Positions 34,561 to 45,765 are shown, numbered from the stretch's first letter. The stretch is 64,000 nucleotides of DNA from Thermothelomyces thermophilus ATCC 42464 (GCF_000226095.1 NC_016476.1:744001-808000), one strand, 5' to 3'. Notes: generated by a model from the letters alone, not told the origin. Program-made: numbers and translations.

Positions 34561-35137
34561 GGCCAAGTCGGCCTCTGACAAATCTAGGCCCAAAGAAGAC
34601 CAGTCAAACAGGACGTCAGCACCCTAGGACCGTATATTACTAATAACGTATGCTTCGGACTCCTGTACCCTCCGTTCTTCCGCCTCTATTTCCTCTAGAG
34701 ACTATATACCTCGATAAAACAGCTCGGAACCCCGCTCCTTCAAGAAACGTTTCTGGCGACAAAGACGAGCTAATCGACCGATAGCCATCTGAAGTTAAGT
34801 CTAAAGGACAAAAAGGGCCTCTTTAGCATCGGCCTCTTCTTATTCTACACGCTTTTATTCGGACATAATCTTCATTACTATAAAGAATTAGCTACAAATA
34901 TTAAGGTAACAAACCAGGTCACGAACAAGCAGATGCTACGTCGAAACCATCGTAAGAACAACCCTAACGTATATACTTGCTATAGCAAGAAGAGCCTGAC
35001 ACTATATAATAAGCCAAGTTCCGCTTAAAATACTACAAACACGGTATAACGTCTACGCCAGAAGAATTAATAAAAGAAGCAAGCGCGGCGCGCTGTTAGG
35101 ATTTCGAGGATCGGCGCTTAGAAATACGATCTACCAT
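34495..35137 (-). pseudogene. Antisense accessory ORF of E2, homologous to that of E1
   Basis: Minus strand, ATG at 35137 (MVDRISKRRSSKS), between the chromodomain and the 3' LTR. A basic start is followed by VDVIPC, a spaced Cys/Tyr motif ending RQGCSYDG-like, one frame change, and then a well-preserved segment, GRLARLCRQKRFLKERGSEL, with YRG-x-SLEEIEAEERR. The tail VDLGSAG..VLVS matches the E1 copy and overlaps the sense chromodomain end. The Cys-rich then Leu/Arg-rich layout is shared with E1. The function is unknown. Confidence 0.62.
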
Positions 35138-35264
35138 CTTGTCAATCACTAGCAGTATAGGAAAAGGGAAAAAATTATAAGGTATACGTGGAAAGGATGT
35201 TAGCGCTATTTGAAACAGCCTAAAAGAGGGCTTTCGAGTCGAAAGCCTTAGAGGGAGGGTATCA

Positions 35265-35691
35265 TATCACGGAAATATATATATAGATGCCGCCTAAGCC
35301 ATTGGCACGAATGGGCCAATCAAGCCAAAGGAATGATAGACCAATCAGGACAAGATTACGCTTAGCAAGAAATGATCCCAATAGAGGATTACTAGCTTAC
35401 GATATAAGCCAGGTAAGCTAGTATAAATGATCACCACGACTGCTAGTGATCCTAGGAGTATATATGTATATAAATAGTCACTCGTTATAGTGGACTCTGG
35501 GAGTTCACCAGTGGTAACAATCACAATTACAGTACTCATACCAAGCATTGCTAATTACTGTGAGAGACAACTCTAGTGTTGTTGTGAACCCTTTGGCTTT
35601 ACCGAATCCCTTAGACGACCTGCCTACTTGTCACGCTTAATCTACCTCTGTCTGGACCCTTTTAGAAGAAGTCTGAGTTAGGTTCGTTATA
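35265..35691 (+). repeat. E2 3' LTR
   Basis: 427 bp. The first base pair of the TG terminus is RIP-changed (TATCACGG). A purine-rich tract, AGAGGGAGGGTATCA, precedes it. Confidence 0.94.
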
Positions 35692-38600
35692 GAACTCCCT
35701 TAGGGGCCTCTCTATAATATACTATAGGATCATTTATTAGAAGTCCGAAAGTAAGTTATTAACTTGCTAGATAAGGGATAGATCTAAGCTAGCTCCTCTT
35801 TAGCCGCTGCCCTTGTCCTCTTAGTAAAGAAAGTAGACGGAGGTTAGAGGTTCTATATCGATTATCAGGCGTTAAATAAGATTATGAAGCAAGATCAATA
35901 CCCCCTCTTACTTATTAAGGAAACGCTTTACTCCTTAGCTAGAGCTAAGTAGTTTATAAAGTTAGATATCTAGGTAGCCTTTTATTATATCTAGATTATA
36001 GAGGGCTATAAATATTTAATAGTATTCTAGACCTAGTTTAGCTTCTTTAAGTGGCTTATTTACCCTTTTAGACTTATAGGTATACCTATAACCTTCTAAC
36101 GATATATTAATAACGCTCTTAGCCTAACGCTTAAAGACTTTATAATAGTATATCTTAATAATATCTTAGTTTATACTTTAGGTAGTAAGAAAGATTATAT
36201 AAGGTAAGTAAAGGATATACTCTAAAGGTTATAGAAAGTAGGACTTGTATTAGACCTTAAGAAGTATATATTTGCTATAAAAGAAGTTAAGTACCTTGGC
36301 TATATTATAGAGGCAGGGGCCTAGGTCTGTCTAGACCTAGAAAGGCTAGCTACTATCTATAAGTAGAAGGTACTATAGAAGGTTTAAAGAGTACGAAGCT
36401 TCTTAGGGTTTGCTAATTTCTACTAAGACTTTATCCCTAACTTTTCCGGGCTGACGGAACCCTTAACACGGCTAACCTATAAGAATACCTTATTCCGATA
36501 GGGGACTAAGGAATAGAAGGCCTTTAACGCCCTTAAGATGGCCTTTATATCGGAACCTGTCCTCGCGTAATAGGACCTTAAATGGGAGATAGTATTTAAG
36601 GCAGATTGTTCTAGGACGGTACTAGGAGGGTGCCTATCCTAGTAGGGAGAAGACAGGGTCCTATACCTTATAGCCTACTACTCTACGAAACTAACCCTAG
36701 TTAAATAGAACTATATAATCCATAATAAGGAGTTACTTATAATCATCTTATACCTAAAGGCCTAGTTAGCTAAGCTTTATAATATTATAGCTCCCTTTTA
36801 GATCCTAACTAACTATAAAAACCTCGAATACTTTTCCTAGCCTTATTTAATTAGTAAGTAGTAAGCTTAATAGGCTAAGATACTCTCCCTCCTTAACTTT
36901 AAGCTCTATTACTAACCTAGGTTATAAGCGTCCTACCCTGACGCCCTATCCTATCGCGAACAAGACTTTCCCGAAGATACGTAGCGTATAGTATAACTTC
37001 TCCCTGCTATCCGGATAGATATAATAGATTCCTTGACGTCATCTAAAGCATTCTACCTACTAAAGGGGAGCACCATTTTTATAGACGAATAGCTAGTAGC
37101 CTTATAGGATAAGGGAGTTATTAAGGACAAATATTATATATACTAGCTCTAGGCTATCTAGGATAAGGCCTAAAAATTTCTAAAGGAAGTAAATATAATA
37201 TAGACCTAGATTATAGACTGCTCCCTTGATATATAAGGTGCTCTCTAATTCTAAGGTAGACTTTAGCTCCCTATATAGGAACTACTTACTACTACTATCC
37301 TTTAACGTATCTATAACTCCCTTATATTAGGTTACCTAGGGTAGAACGGGCTGTTTAAAATGCTTTAATGGGACTACTATTAGGATTTTATATCCCTAGA
37401 TATAAAGAGGTTTATAAGGAACTGTTAGATATATCGAAGGGCTAAGGTTTTATAATAACTATAACAAGGACTCCTCTAGCCCTTACCTATTGCCGACCGC
37501 TTCCAGAAACAGATTTCTATTAACTTTATAGTTAATCTTCCTATATAGGATAAGAATTTACCCTAGTATCTTATAGTAATTACTAACTAGCTGTCAAAGT
37601 ACGTCTAACTCGAAGCTATATCCTTAATAGGAGCCGAGGCATATATACTCCAGTTCTAGGATATATAGTAGTAGTTCTATAGGTTTCTAGTACAAATTAT
37701 TACTAATCGTAGTTCGGACTAGCTTAGCCAGTTTTAGACTACTCTCTATAAGATTGTTAGAGTCGAGTAGCTACTATTAATAGCCTATCATATATAGATA
37801 GATAGAGGTATAGAATATGTAAATTAGGAGGTGTAGATTATCCTACAGACTATAGTTTCCTTTGCCTAGTATAACTAGCCCGAACATCTACCTATATACT
37901 AGCTCGCGATCAATAACTATAACTTGACAGTAACTAGGACAAGCACAAGCTACCTTCTCTACGGTTATAATATAAGCCCGATATAGTTTGCCGACCTGCT
38001 AGACACTCCTACCTCGACCCTATAAGGAAGAGCTACTAATTTCTTATACTACCTAAGAGAAGGTATAGAATAGACCTAGGCCGCTATCGTATACATATAG
38101 TAGCGCTAGCAAGAAAACGCTAATCGTTCTTAACGCCTAGCTAAGAGATTTAAAGTAAGGGATAAGGTATAGCTATTCTTATATAATATTAAGACTAACC
38201 GCCCTAGCTATAAACTTGACTAGGTTAATACTAAGTATAAAGTGATTATAGTACTACCGCTACTAATAATGACTCTAGATATCCCCTATAGCCTCTACCC
38301 TACCTTCTATATTGACCTTGTTAAGCATGCTATATCCGACTTACTGCCTTTATAACGTATATTAGATTTCTAACTAGACCTAGTGTTAGAACTCTCCTAA
38401 GAGGGACTACTATAGGAAAAATACAAAGTAGAAGTAATCCTTATAGCTAGGAATATAAAGGGGAGAGGAAATCGACGTGACGTACTAGTAAAATAGAAGG
38501 GATATAACACCCTAACTTAGGAACCGTTAGAAAATCTAGAAAACACTAAGGCACTCGACGTGTTCGAGTAGGAGTAGGGAGATATATATTACCATAACAG

Positions 38601-38801
38601 ACTAGTCACGAATAGGAGGTAGAGGAGAGTATAAAAGCAAACAATATAAATGTTTCGTGTAGGCAGGCAAACTTAGGGTAAACAAGCAACAGGTGTATCG
38701 CGGTCATATCGTAGATATATCGTAACCGCGTTATAGATATACCCATAGAGATAATCTAATTATAAAAATAAAATAAATATACTAATTAGCATGTAATATA
38801 C

Positions 38802-39860
38802 CTACTCTATAACCTCTTCCTCCTTATCTTCCCCCTCTAAAATAATAGTTATAGTGTTAAGGGTAGGGTTATTATAGTTACGGACTAGGTACGCCGTATA
38901 CTTAGTAAGTAAGGAAGAGTAGTAGGCATAGGAACGGCCAAAGTCGATCGGTATAGGTATAGGGTATATAGAGGTATAGGGGCAGGCGTAGGAAGCAGGC
39001 GACAAAGTACCTAAGATGTAGGCAATAAGGGTAGTATTAGTGTTAACTAAAGTCGACATGTTCTCGTTTATATGCTATATCTAGTGTAGTATACTATCGT
39101 TCTATACTATAGTATAGTATATAAGCTGCCTGGTAGCTTATAGGGTAGGGTTAGGGCTAGTAGCAGGCTAGACGATATTACTACGGCAGGTAGGGGTATT
39201 AGAGGCAGAGGTAGTAACGACTAGGGCGAAGTCATTACTAGAGTAATGGGAACTTGTAGCCGGGGCAGGGGCAAAGGTAGCCTATCTAGGCAAACGATTA
39301 GACTAGGCAGCCTCGAAGAGTATAGAGAACAAACGTACTAGTATAGAGAACTTAGGCATTAGAATGGTATAATAGGCGCCCTGGTTAGTAATCTTATAGT
39401 AGGTAGGGGAGGTAAAGGTGGTACTAGTATCGTAATAACTTACGATTTTCTTGATACCTATATATAGGTAAGGGTTGTTAGCCTAGAGCTATGGATCCTA
39501 AATATAGCTCCTATAGCTCTTGTGATATATCATATAGGAAGCGCCCTAACTCTAGACATACTTGACCTTATTGCCTTTTAGAAGTCGGTCGATATATAGC
39601 AGGTAGTACTACTACTTCTTAGGCTATAGTTTAAACTCTTTATTAGAGGAGTTACCCTTAATAGTATACCTACTAAGGGAAAGGTTAGCATTTTTACATT
39701 ATAAAATGAGGAGTTAGTCTATACCCTATATATATATATAATAGCTAAAATTAATATAGGTAAAGGAAAAACTTATATAGTAATCTTTATTCTTATTATC
39801 ACTAGGGCGATAACTATTACTACTACTACTAAGCAAACCAATAGCTATTAATATATTAGA
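38802..39860 (-). pseudogene. Antisense accessory ORF of E3, unrelated to that of E1/E2
   Basis: The last 86 codons (39059-38802, MSTLVNTNTTLIAYILGTLS to an acidic EGEDKEEEVIE tail) are still open. The same minus-strand frame extends upstream to about 39860, some 350 codons, interrupted mainly by TAG/TAA that are single RIP steps from CAG/CAA/TGG. The composition is Tyr/Ser/Asn-rich, with a Pro/Thr/Ser stretch before the Met at 39059. I do not recognise the family. It is opposite in direction to gag-pol and lies in the 1.7 kb between the chromodomain and the 3' LTR. Confidence 0.5.
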
Positions 39861-40313
39861 TAGATATTAATTAAAAAAAAAAACTTAAGAGTATAATAGA
39901 GATATAGGTAGTAAGTATAGTTATAGGAGGTAAGGGTAGTTAGAGGGTATAGAGGAGGAGAGTTAGCTATAGGTAAGAAAAAATTAAGAGGAGGAGGGAA
40001 GAGGAAAGGGTATTTATAGGTATAGAAGGAGGGTAGTAAGGGAGCACGCTAGGCCTAGACAGATTACTTATTATACGTATAACTTACTATTACGTACGTA
40101 GGTCGCGTTATTCTAACAATAAAGGGAAAGAGGTACAGGTTTCATCTAAACTTAAATAGCTACCTGTTTACATATAATACACCATTATATATATAGGTTA
40201 TATTGTTATAGTAACAAAGAAAGGAAGGTATGGAACCCGCTTATAGGACCGATATATAGGGTGCGATATAGGGCAGGTCGGCCTAGTAACCGTAAAAAAA
40301 AAGAGGGGGGGTA

Positions 40314-40639
40314 TGTTATAGGCCTAGGCTATACCTAGGCTGGACAATGCCTAGGCTTTACCTAGGTATAGAACGGACCTACCCTACCCTATTTACCTAC
40401 GCCCTACGGGTCTGTAGAGCGTTCGTTGCTCGTTCGTAACTCGTCCGGTGGATATGTGGCCAAGGCCTGGTTAGGGCCTGACCTAGAGCCTAACTAGGCC
40501 CTACCTAAGTTATAACGTATATACTTAAAAGGCGCCCCTCTATATAACTCTTATATTCTTTCTCTTTTTTTCCTCCCTAAGGTAATCGAATGGAATATTA
40601 TATGCTTATCTGTAGATGCTATAAGGCTAGTATATTATA
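40314..40639 (+). repeat. E3 3' LTR
   Basis: 326 bp, paired with 25842-26167. It is followed by the target duplication TATAA. Differences from the 5' LTR are transitions. Confidence 0.95.
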
Positions 40640-41155
40640 TATAATTATAATATTAATTAATAATAGTAATAATAATAGATTTAACTTCATAAATAATAAA
40701 GATAAGTAGGAAGAGAATATTAAGTTACTATCTCTATCTAGAGGTAAGAAGGAGTCTCTATATATAACTATTATTAAGAATATTAAAAGGTTTAAGAAGT
40801 AATGTATCTATAAGTCTATAGTAATAATACTAGGGATAAAAGATAATAACTATTACTAGGAGGCTAAAAGAGAAAATATTATTATAATTAAGAGCGTTAA
40901 AAGTAATAAGGATAAGGGGTATAATATAGAAGGAAAGAGAGATAAAGGTAAGTTATATAACCTATTATTTAACTAATTATAACTAGGTAGAATTAAATTT
41001 TATTATATTTTTAAGCTTTTTAAAGCCTAGTTTATAATTAAACTATTTATAGCTATTTAAAGCTATTATTATAAAGGTAATTAAACTTAAATTAAACTTG
41101 ATAGTACCTTTTATAAAGACGCAAATATATAGGAAATTTGGTAGCAATATATCTA

Positions 41156-41244
41156 GCTATATTGGTATGTCCGGGGGTTTTGGCCCCACCTGTCAGGAGA
41201 CAGGTAGTAGTCCTGAACTAATTAGTTAGCAACTAACCACCGGG
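41156..41244 (-). repeat. Right terminal inverted repeat of the outer DNA transposon
   Basis: Reverse complement of 15934-16022, with the same internal hairpin (ACCTGTC-AGGA-GACAGGT, 41188-41205). Confidence 0.93.
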
Positions 41245-41246
41245 TA

Positions 41247-41847
41247 CTGCAGTATACCGTAAGCGTACGAATTTCGGACTGCACTTTTAGCCAACCGGAT
41301 GTGACTTGTTTGATACAGCATACACACACGCCAAGACCGTAATATTACTGCGTGTAACTCTTGTCTAGTGAATCCGTACGCATTACAACAGTCTTTTGCG
41401 ATAAGCGGACTGAGCAATACCAAATTGATATGATCATCGGTAGTGTAAAGGGCAGTTTCCACTTGACTCCGAACACGACCATGGAGTAAGCTACATGGAA
41501 AGGGTAACTGCCTGCAAAAAGCGGACGCTCTGACATGCCAACGAGCACTGCCGCCACCCCTTACCCAAGGACCGAGACCAGGAACGGAAGACCTGTAGTT
41601 AATCCGTACGGATTATTTGGCCCGAATGAACTGCCCATCCGGCCCGTCACCCCGATCAGATTGTCAACCTATCGAGCAACCCAACCGCACGTCGTCGCCA
41701 GCCTCTTTGCTGGCATAGTGTGTAGACTGGATTTGCTAAGGGCAGCAACGCAGGTATATAAATGACCGACGGCGAGGGATGGCGGCCCAGGCATGTCAGG
41801 TTATATTCGTGTTTTGTATCATTTTTCATCCCACAGGAGCCAACCCC
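41247..41847. other. Flank between transposon block and BIO2 3' end
   Basis: GC content returns to host level exactly at the transposon end. No gene seen. A 16-bp perfect palindrome, TAATCCGTACGGATTA, lies at 41600-41615. Confidence 0.6.
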
Positions 41848-43152
41848 TTACTCTTCCACATCCTCAACACCATGCGGGGCCGCGGCCGACTTCTGAAAGC
41901 TCTTCATCGGCTCCAGTCCCCATCTTCCAAACATGGCCGCATCTTCGTCCCAGCCGTTACACTCGGTGGTCAGCATCTTCTCGCCTGTGAAGACGGCGTT
42001 TGCCCCAGCCATGAAGCACAGCGCCTGCTGCTCCTCCGCCATGGTCTTACGTCCCGCGGCGATGCGGATGATGGTCGCCGGCATGATAATCCGGGCCGCC
42101 GCAATCGTGCGCAGCATGCTGGTGAACTCGATCGGCTTTCGGTCACCCAGCGGCGTTCCTTTGATGGGCACCAGCGCGTTGACGGGAAAGCTTTCTGGGT
42201 GGCTTGGCAGCGTTGCGACGGTGTGCAGCAGGCCGATCCGGTCCTCGGATGTCTCACCCAGTCCTAGAATCCCGCCGGAGCAAACGTTGATTCCGGCGTC
42301 ACGCACGTGGGCCAGGGTTTTGAGCCGCTCGTCGTAGGTACGGGTCGAGATGATGCTGGGGTAGAACTCGCGCGAGGTATCGACGTTGTGGTTGTACGCC
42401 GTCAGGCCCGCGGCTTTGAGCTCCCTGGCCTGCTCTCCGTCGATCATGCCGAGCGTGACGCACACTTCCATGCCCATGGCCCGCACACCCGAGACCATTT
42501 CCTTGATTTTGCGGAGGCTGTTCTTGCGGCCGCGCATGTCCCGCCATGCTGCACCCATGCAGAAGCGCGTGCTGCCGTTCTCCTTTGCAATCCGAGCGGC
42601 TTCGAGGACTGCCTCGACGGTCTCTACCCGCTTGGCTTCCACACCGGTGCCCTTCTGGTAGCGGGTCGATTGCGCACAGTATGAGCAGTCCTCGGTGCAG
42701 CCGCCGGTTTTAATATTCATCAAGGTGCACAGTTGGACCTCAGCTGGGTCGTGAAACCGTCGGTGGACGGTAGCCTGGTTGGCACGTCAGTAAGCTGTTG
42801 CATAAGACGGCGAGTCGAGGCCAAGAACCGGCGAAAAGACTCATACGGCATGGTAAACCAGCTTCATCAGGGGCTGGTAGAAGATGGCTGAAATCTCCTC
42901 ACGCGTCCAGTCATGCCTCGGCGTGGTCGCTTTAACCGCATCCCGTAAGATTTGATCTGCTTTCTGTTGGCGTCCGGCGTCGAAGACTGGGGCTGGGGCT
43001 GGGACTGCAGACGAATCGCTCCGTTCCGCGGCAACAGTTGACATGCGGGCCGGGAATTCATTGAGCTGGGCCGCGAAGGGCTGCCCAGAAAGGCGGGCGG
43101 CACGAAGCCGGATCGGCTGCAGAGGCCGGATCGGCTGCAAAGTAAGTCTCAT
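41848..43152 (-). CDS. BIO2: Biotin synthase
   Basis: Exons 43152-42847 and 42774-41848 (GTATGA...CAACCAG intron, phase 0) give 410 residues. This radical-SAM enzyme inserts sulfur into dethiobiotin in mitochondria. The CTEDCSYC motif (C-x3-C-x2-C) that holds the 4Fe-4S cluster is near the start of exon 2, preceded by VQLCTLMNIKTGG. YNHNVDTSREFYP and GGILGLGE are typical BioB blocks. The first about 36 residues are basic and hydroxylated without acidic residues, and fit a mitochondrial transit peptide. They contain a tandem LQPIRPLQPIRL duplication. The nearest neighbour, PSF3, is co-oriented upstream. Confidence 0.95.
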
Positions 43153-43778
43153 TGCTGACTTGCGCCGCGGCGACAGGTAAGTTGTGTAATAACAGATTTG
43201 ACTCGTTAACCGAAACAGTTAAGAGTCTGACGAGACAAGAGTCGGCCGATGCGGCTCTCAATTTGTTGGGAAATGCTCGTGTTGAGGGGTATCCCGCGTT
43301 AGCATGGAACCCTAGGTGGGGTCGCATGCGGGAAACAATCGCAAACGCGGGGATGAGTCAACGAGATATCCAAAACTCAAACCTCCGCAATCCGGTCTCT
43401 CGTCCACCACAGCGAAGCGAGGCTGCATTCGGATTTCCCCGTTGTCGAGTAGCTGTTTCAGGTCACCGCAAATGGCCCAACCTTCTTCGCGTTGTGGTGC
43501 TTGGCTTGTAGCCAAGGTTCTGACACACTCTGTGTGTTAAAGAACAGATGATTCCGAGACCTCGTAAACGGTTGGAACAGTCCCAATCCAGGATGGGAGA
43601 CGGGACTTCTTCAGAGGTGGCATGGAAGGAGCGCAAAAATGGGCTGTCCCATGTCGTGATATAGTCCGGCCAGCCTCCGTAACAGGGTCCCGACAGACTG
43701 ACCGCGACGCCACCAGCTTCTCGGGGCGACGAATGAGCGTCAAATACGTTGTTGCCGATACGTGTTATCGACGGCGGC
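43153..43778. other. BIO2 promoter region / PSF3 3' flank
   Basis: No gene seen. It should contain BIO2 upstream control sequences. Confidence 0.55.
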
Positions 43779-44429
43779 TCAATGTTTCTTGACGCTCTCC
43801 ATCCACTCCTTCCCCGCCTTCGCGCCGTCGTGCGCCTTGCGGAAGAGCTTCCGCTCCCACTCATCCAGGCCCCTCAGGAACTCTTCACCGGCGCCGCCAA
43901 CACCGAGGTTGCTCCCTTCATCAGCCTTGCCTTTGTGTCCGATGCCGCCAACTTTGCGGGCATGTAATGCAATCTCGGACGCCCGAGTGACAAAGGTTTT
44001 CCGGAGGGTGGTAGCTAATTCTCTTTCTTCTGACAGCTCCATCATGTGTGTCGCGAGTCCGTAGAAGTGTGCGCTTTGGTCACGGAGGGGTACGGCGCGA
44101 GGGTCGGCCTTCAAGGCCTGGATGACGTCGTTTCCTAGAGCGGGAGGCAGGTCGAAGGTCACAAACGACTTGCCCTCAACGTCTCCCGTGTTGGCTATGG
44201 CGAGCATCTCGGCGAGCCAGAGCGGTAGGTTGACTTTAGTACCGGCCTTGAGCGGTTGAGTGGGAGTGTTGTCAAGATACCCGAGGTCAGGTATGTCGAG
44301 CTGAAAAGTGCACGGTATTTTCTACGCCAGGAAAGAGTCAAACGCATATCCTTTTGGGGCTGTCGACGTTGTTGGTTATATGCTTACCTCTGCATCAGTG
44401 AGGATGGAATCAATGTCGTAGTATGACAT
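43779..44429 (-). CDS. PSF3: GINS complex subunit Psf3
   Basis: Exon 44429-44388 (MSYYDIDSILTDAE) and exon 44321-43779 join at GTAAGC...GCGTAG to give 194 residues, the usual size. GINS (Sld5-Psf1-Psf2-Psf3) forms the CMG helicase with Cdc45 and Mcm2-7 in the nucleus. Typical blocks are PCTFQLDIPDLGYLD, LPLWLAEMLA and the strongly conserved LPPALGNDVIQALKADPR. The first exon is only 14 codons, so it is easily missed. The gene is divergent from SOD2. Confidence 0.93.
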
Positions 44430-44893
44430 TTCGCAGATCCAATGCAATGCAACAAGGGAAAAAGAAACGTAAGAAAAATACCCTTCGGAGCAGGATAACA
44501 AAATGCGTCGAGTCCGCAAGACACGCGCGTCTGTCTCCTAGATCGCCGGAACGCGCTATGGAGGAGTCGACTGGGTGGATGTGGCTAGTGTATGATAAAT
44601 GGAATCCATTTTTTGCGAAAGCCACAAATTTCCACTGACCAAAACAAGCCACGCCCGGCAACTGGCTTTTAACTGGTTTTGATGTGGGTCTATGACGAAA
44701 CCGTGAAGTTGCCGAAGCTTCCCCCGAGCTTCGACGGATCGCCGAGCTTCTTTGACTGAAGACATTTGTCACTTCGACTTCGCTTCTCTGGAACATTCGA
44801 ATCAACAAAAAGGTACACAACACCACGTCCAGCCTCTCTCTACTCCTGCACAGTTCAATTGACATCTCAGAAGCTAACATACCCAGCGTCATC
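44430..44893. promoter_or_regulatory. Shared intergenic promoter of PSF3 (-) and SOD2 (+)
   Basis: 464 bp separate the two start codons, and no other gene fits between them. A pyrimidine-rich stretch (about 44830-44850) precedes the SOD2 ATG. Confidence 0.55.
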
Positions 44894-45765
44894 ATGTCTT
44901 CGACTCTGCTTCGCACCGTTCCTGTCCTGCGTGGAGCTCTCCGGGCTTCCGCAGCTCCCAAGATGGCCGGCGCCATGGCCAGCACCAGCTTTGTGCGCGG
45001 GAAGGCTACCCTTCCGGATCTGCCGTGTGAGTAGCCGCAATCAATACATCGATGGGTGCCTCGCATGATGCTGGATGTCTTATCATCGAGGCGACGTGGG
45101 CGCTAACTAACCGATGCACGCTGCAGACGACTACAGCGCCCTCGAACCGTACATCTCGGGCAAGATCATGGAGCTTCATCACTCCAAGCATCACCAAACC
45201 TACGTTAACGGCCTCAACAGTGCTCTCGAGGCCATCGCAGAGGCCGAGAGCAAGGGCGACTTCAGCAAGGCTGCCACGGTCGCACCTCTCCTCAACTTCC
45301 ACGGCGGTGGCCACCTCAACCACAGCCTTTTCTGGGAGAACCTTGCTCCCGCTAGCCGCGAGGGCGGTGGTGAGCCGGACGGAGCTCTCAAGGTATGTCC
45401 CCCTGTCGACGCATGCGCTTGCTATCCTTCTTGGAGTTCCCTTCCTAACACACCGGAAACAGAAAGCCATAGATTCCGACTTTGGTTCCTTTGACAACTT
45501 CCGCAAGCAGATGAACACGGCGCTGGCCGGAATTCAGGGCAGCGGTTGGGCGTGGCTGGTCAAGGACAAGACGGCGGGCACTCTGGGGATCGTCACGCGC
45601 GCCAACCAGGATCCCGTCTCGGGGCCGTACGTGCCGCTGCTGGGCATCGATGCCTGGGAGCACGCCTACTATCTGCAGTACGAGAACCGCAAGGCCGAGT
45701 ACTTTGAAGCCATCTGGAACGTCCTCAACTGGAAGACTGCTGCGCAACGGTTCGAGAAGACTTGA
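44894..45765 (+). CDS. SOD2: Mitochondrial manganese superoxide dismutase
   Basis: Exons 44894-45026, 45127-45392 and 45463-45765 give 233 residues. It converts superoxide to H2O2 and O2 in the mitochondrial matrix. The first about 40 residues (MSSTLLRTVPVLRGALRAS...) are basic, hydroxylated and non-acidic, a transit peptide. Metal ligands are visible: His in LHHSKHHQTYV, His in GGHLNHSLFW, and Asp and His in the signature DAWEHAYYLQY. GIQGSGWAWL contains the Gln characteristic of Mn-type enzymes. All splice junctions keep frame. Confidence 0.96.

Larger units (their letters stand above)
28137..35691 (+). mobile_element. LTR retrotransposon E2 (Ty3/Gypsy chromovirus), youngest insertion
   Basis: 7555 bp with 427-bp LTRs (28137-28563 and 35265-35691) and exact duplication GAACT (28132-28136 and 35692-35696). 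It lies inside the RT of E3, so it inserted after E3. Its internal sequence is homologous to E1, but the left part of its LTR is different. The coding strand is plus. Confidence 0.95.
26290..38690 (+). pseudogene. E3 gag-pol remains, split by E2 at 28137-35696
   Basis: The Gag-like region covers about 26400-27020. The knuckle at 27152-27200 reads Y..Y....H....Y, with all Cys positions turned into Tyr. RT starts before E2 and resumes after it: codons KIPEL before the insertion continue directly as PxGPLYN after 35696. The RT catalytic box at 36151-36165 reads YLNNI, so both Asp are lost. RNase H lies near 36600 and integrase at about 37340-38270. The chromodomain at about 38421-38560 shows the VLVK-x-KGYNTL...EPLENLEN pattern. 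All damage is RIP-type. Confidence 0.9.
25842..40639 (+). mobile_element. LTR retrotransposon E3 (Ty3/Gypsy chromovirus), interrupted by E2
   Basis: Bounded by 326-bp LTRs (25842-26167 and 40314-40639), with the 5-bp duplication TATAA outside both (25837-25841 and 40640-40644). Removing E2 and its duplicated GAACT leaves 7238 bp, a normal size for a chromovirus. Gag, zinc knuckle, RT, RNase H, integrase and a C-terminal chromodomain can be followed on the plus strand through RIP stops. A 1.7-kb non-pol stretch before the 3' LTR holds an antisense ORF. Confidence 0.95.
15934..41244 (+). mobile_element. Tc1/mariner-pogo-like DNA transposon, RIP-mutated and split by three nested LTR retrotransposons
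   Basis: The element begins CCCGGTGGTTAGTT at 15934 and ends with the reverse complement at 41244. TA is present immediately outside both ends (15932-15933 and 41245-41246). The inverted ends match over 89 bp with seven differences, all transitions. Removing E1 (17502-25085), E3 with E2 (25842-40639) and one copy of each target duplication leaves three pieces, 15934-17501, 25091-25841 and 40645-41244, about 2.9 kb together. TA duplication, length and the transposase-like remains in the left piece fit the pogo/Fot1 branch of Tc1/mariner. The whole block is AT-rich with pervasive TAG/TAA stops, as expected after RIP. Confidence 0.88.

Noticed and set aside
41754-41761. TATATAAA resembling a TATA box
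   Set aside because: The only gene downstream on the plus strand is the antisense 3' end of BIO2, so no promoter role is supported.
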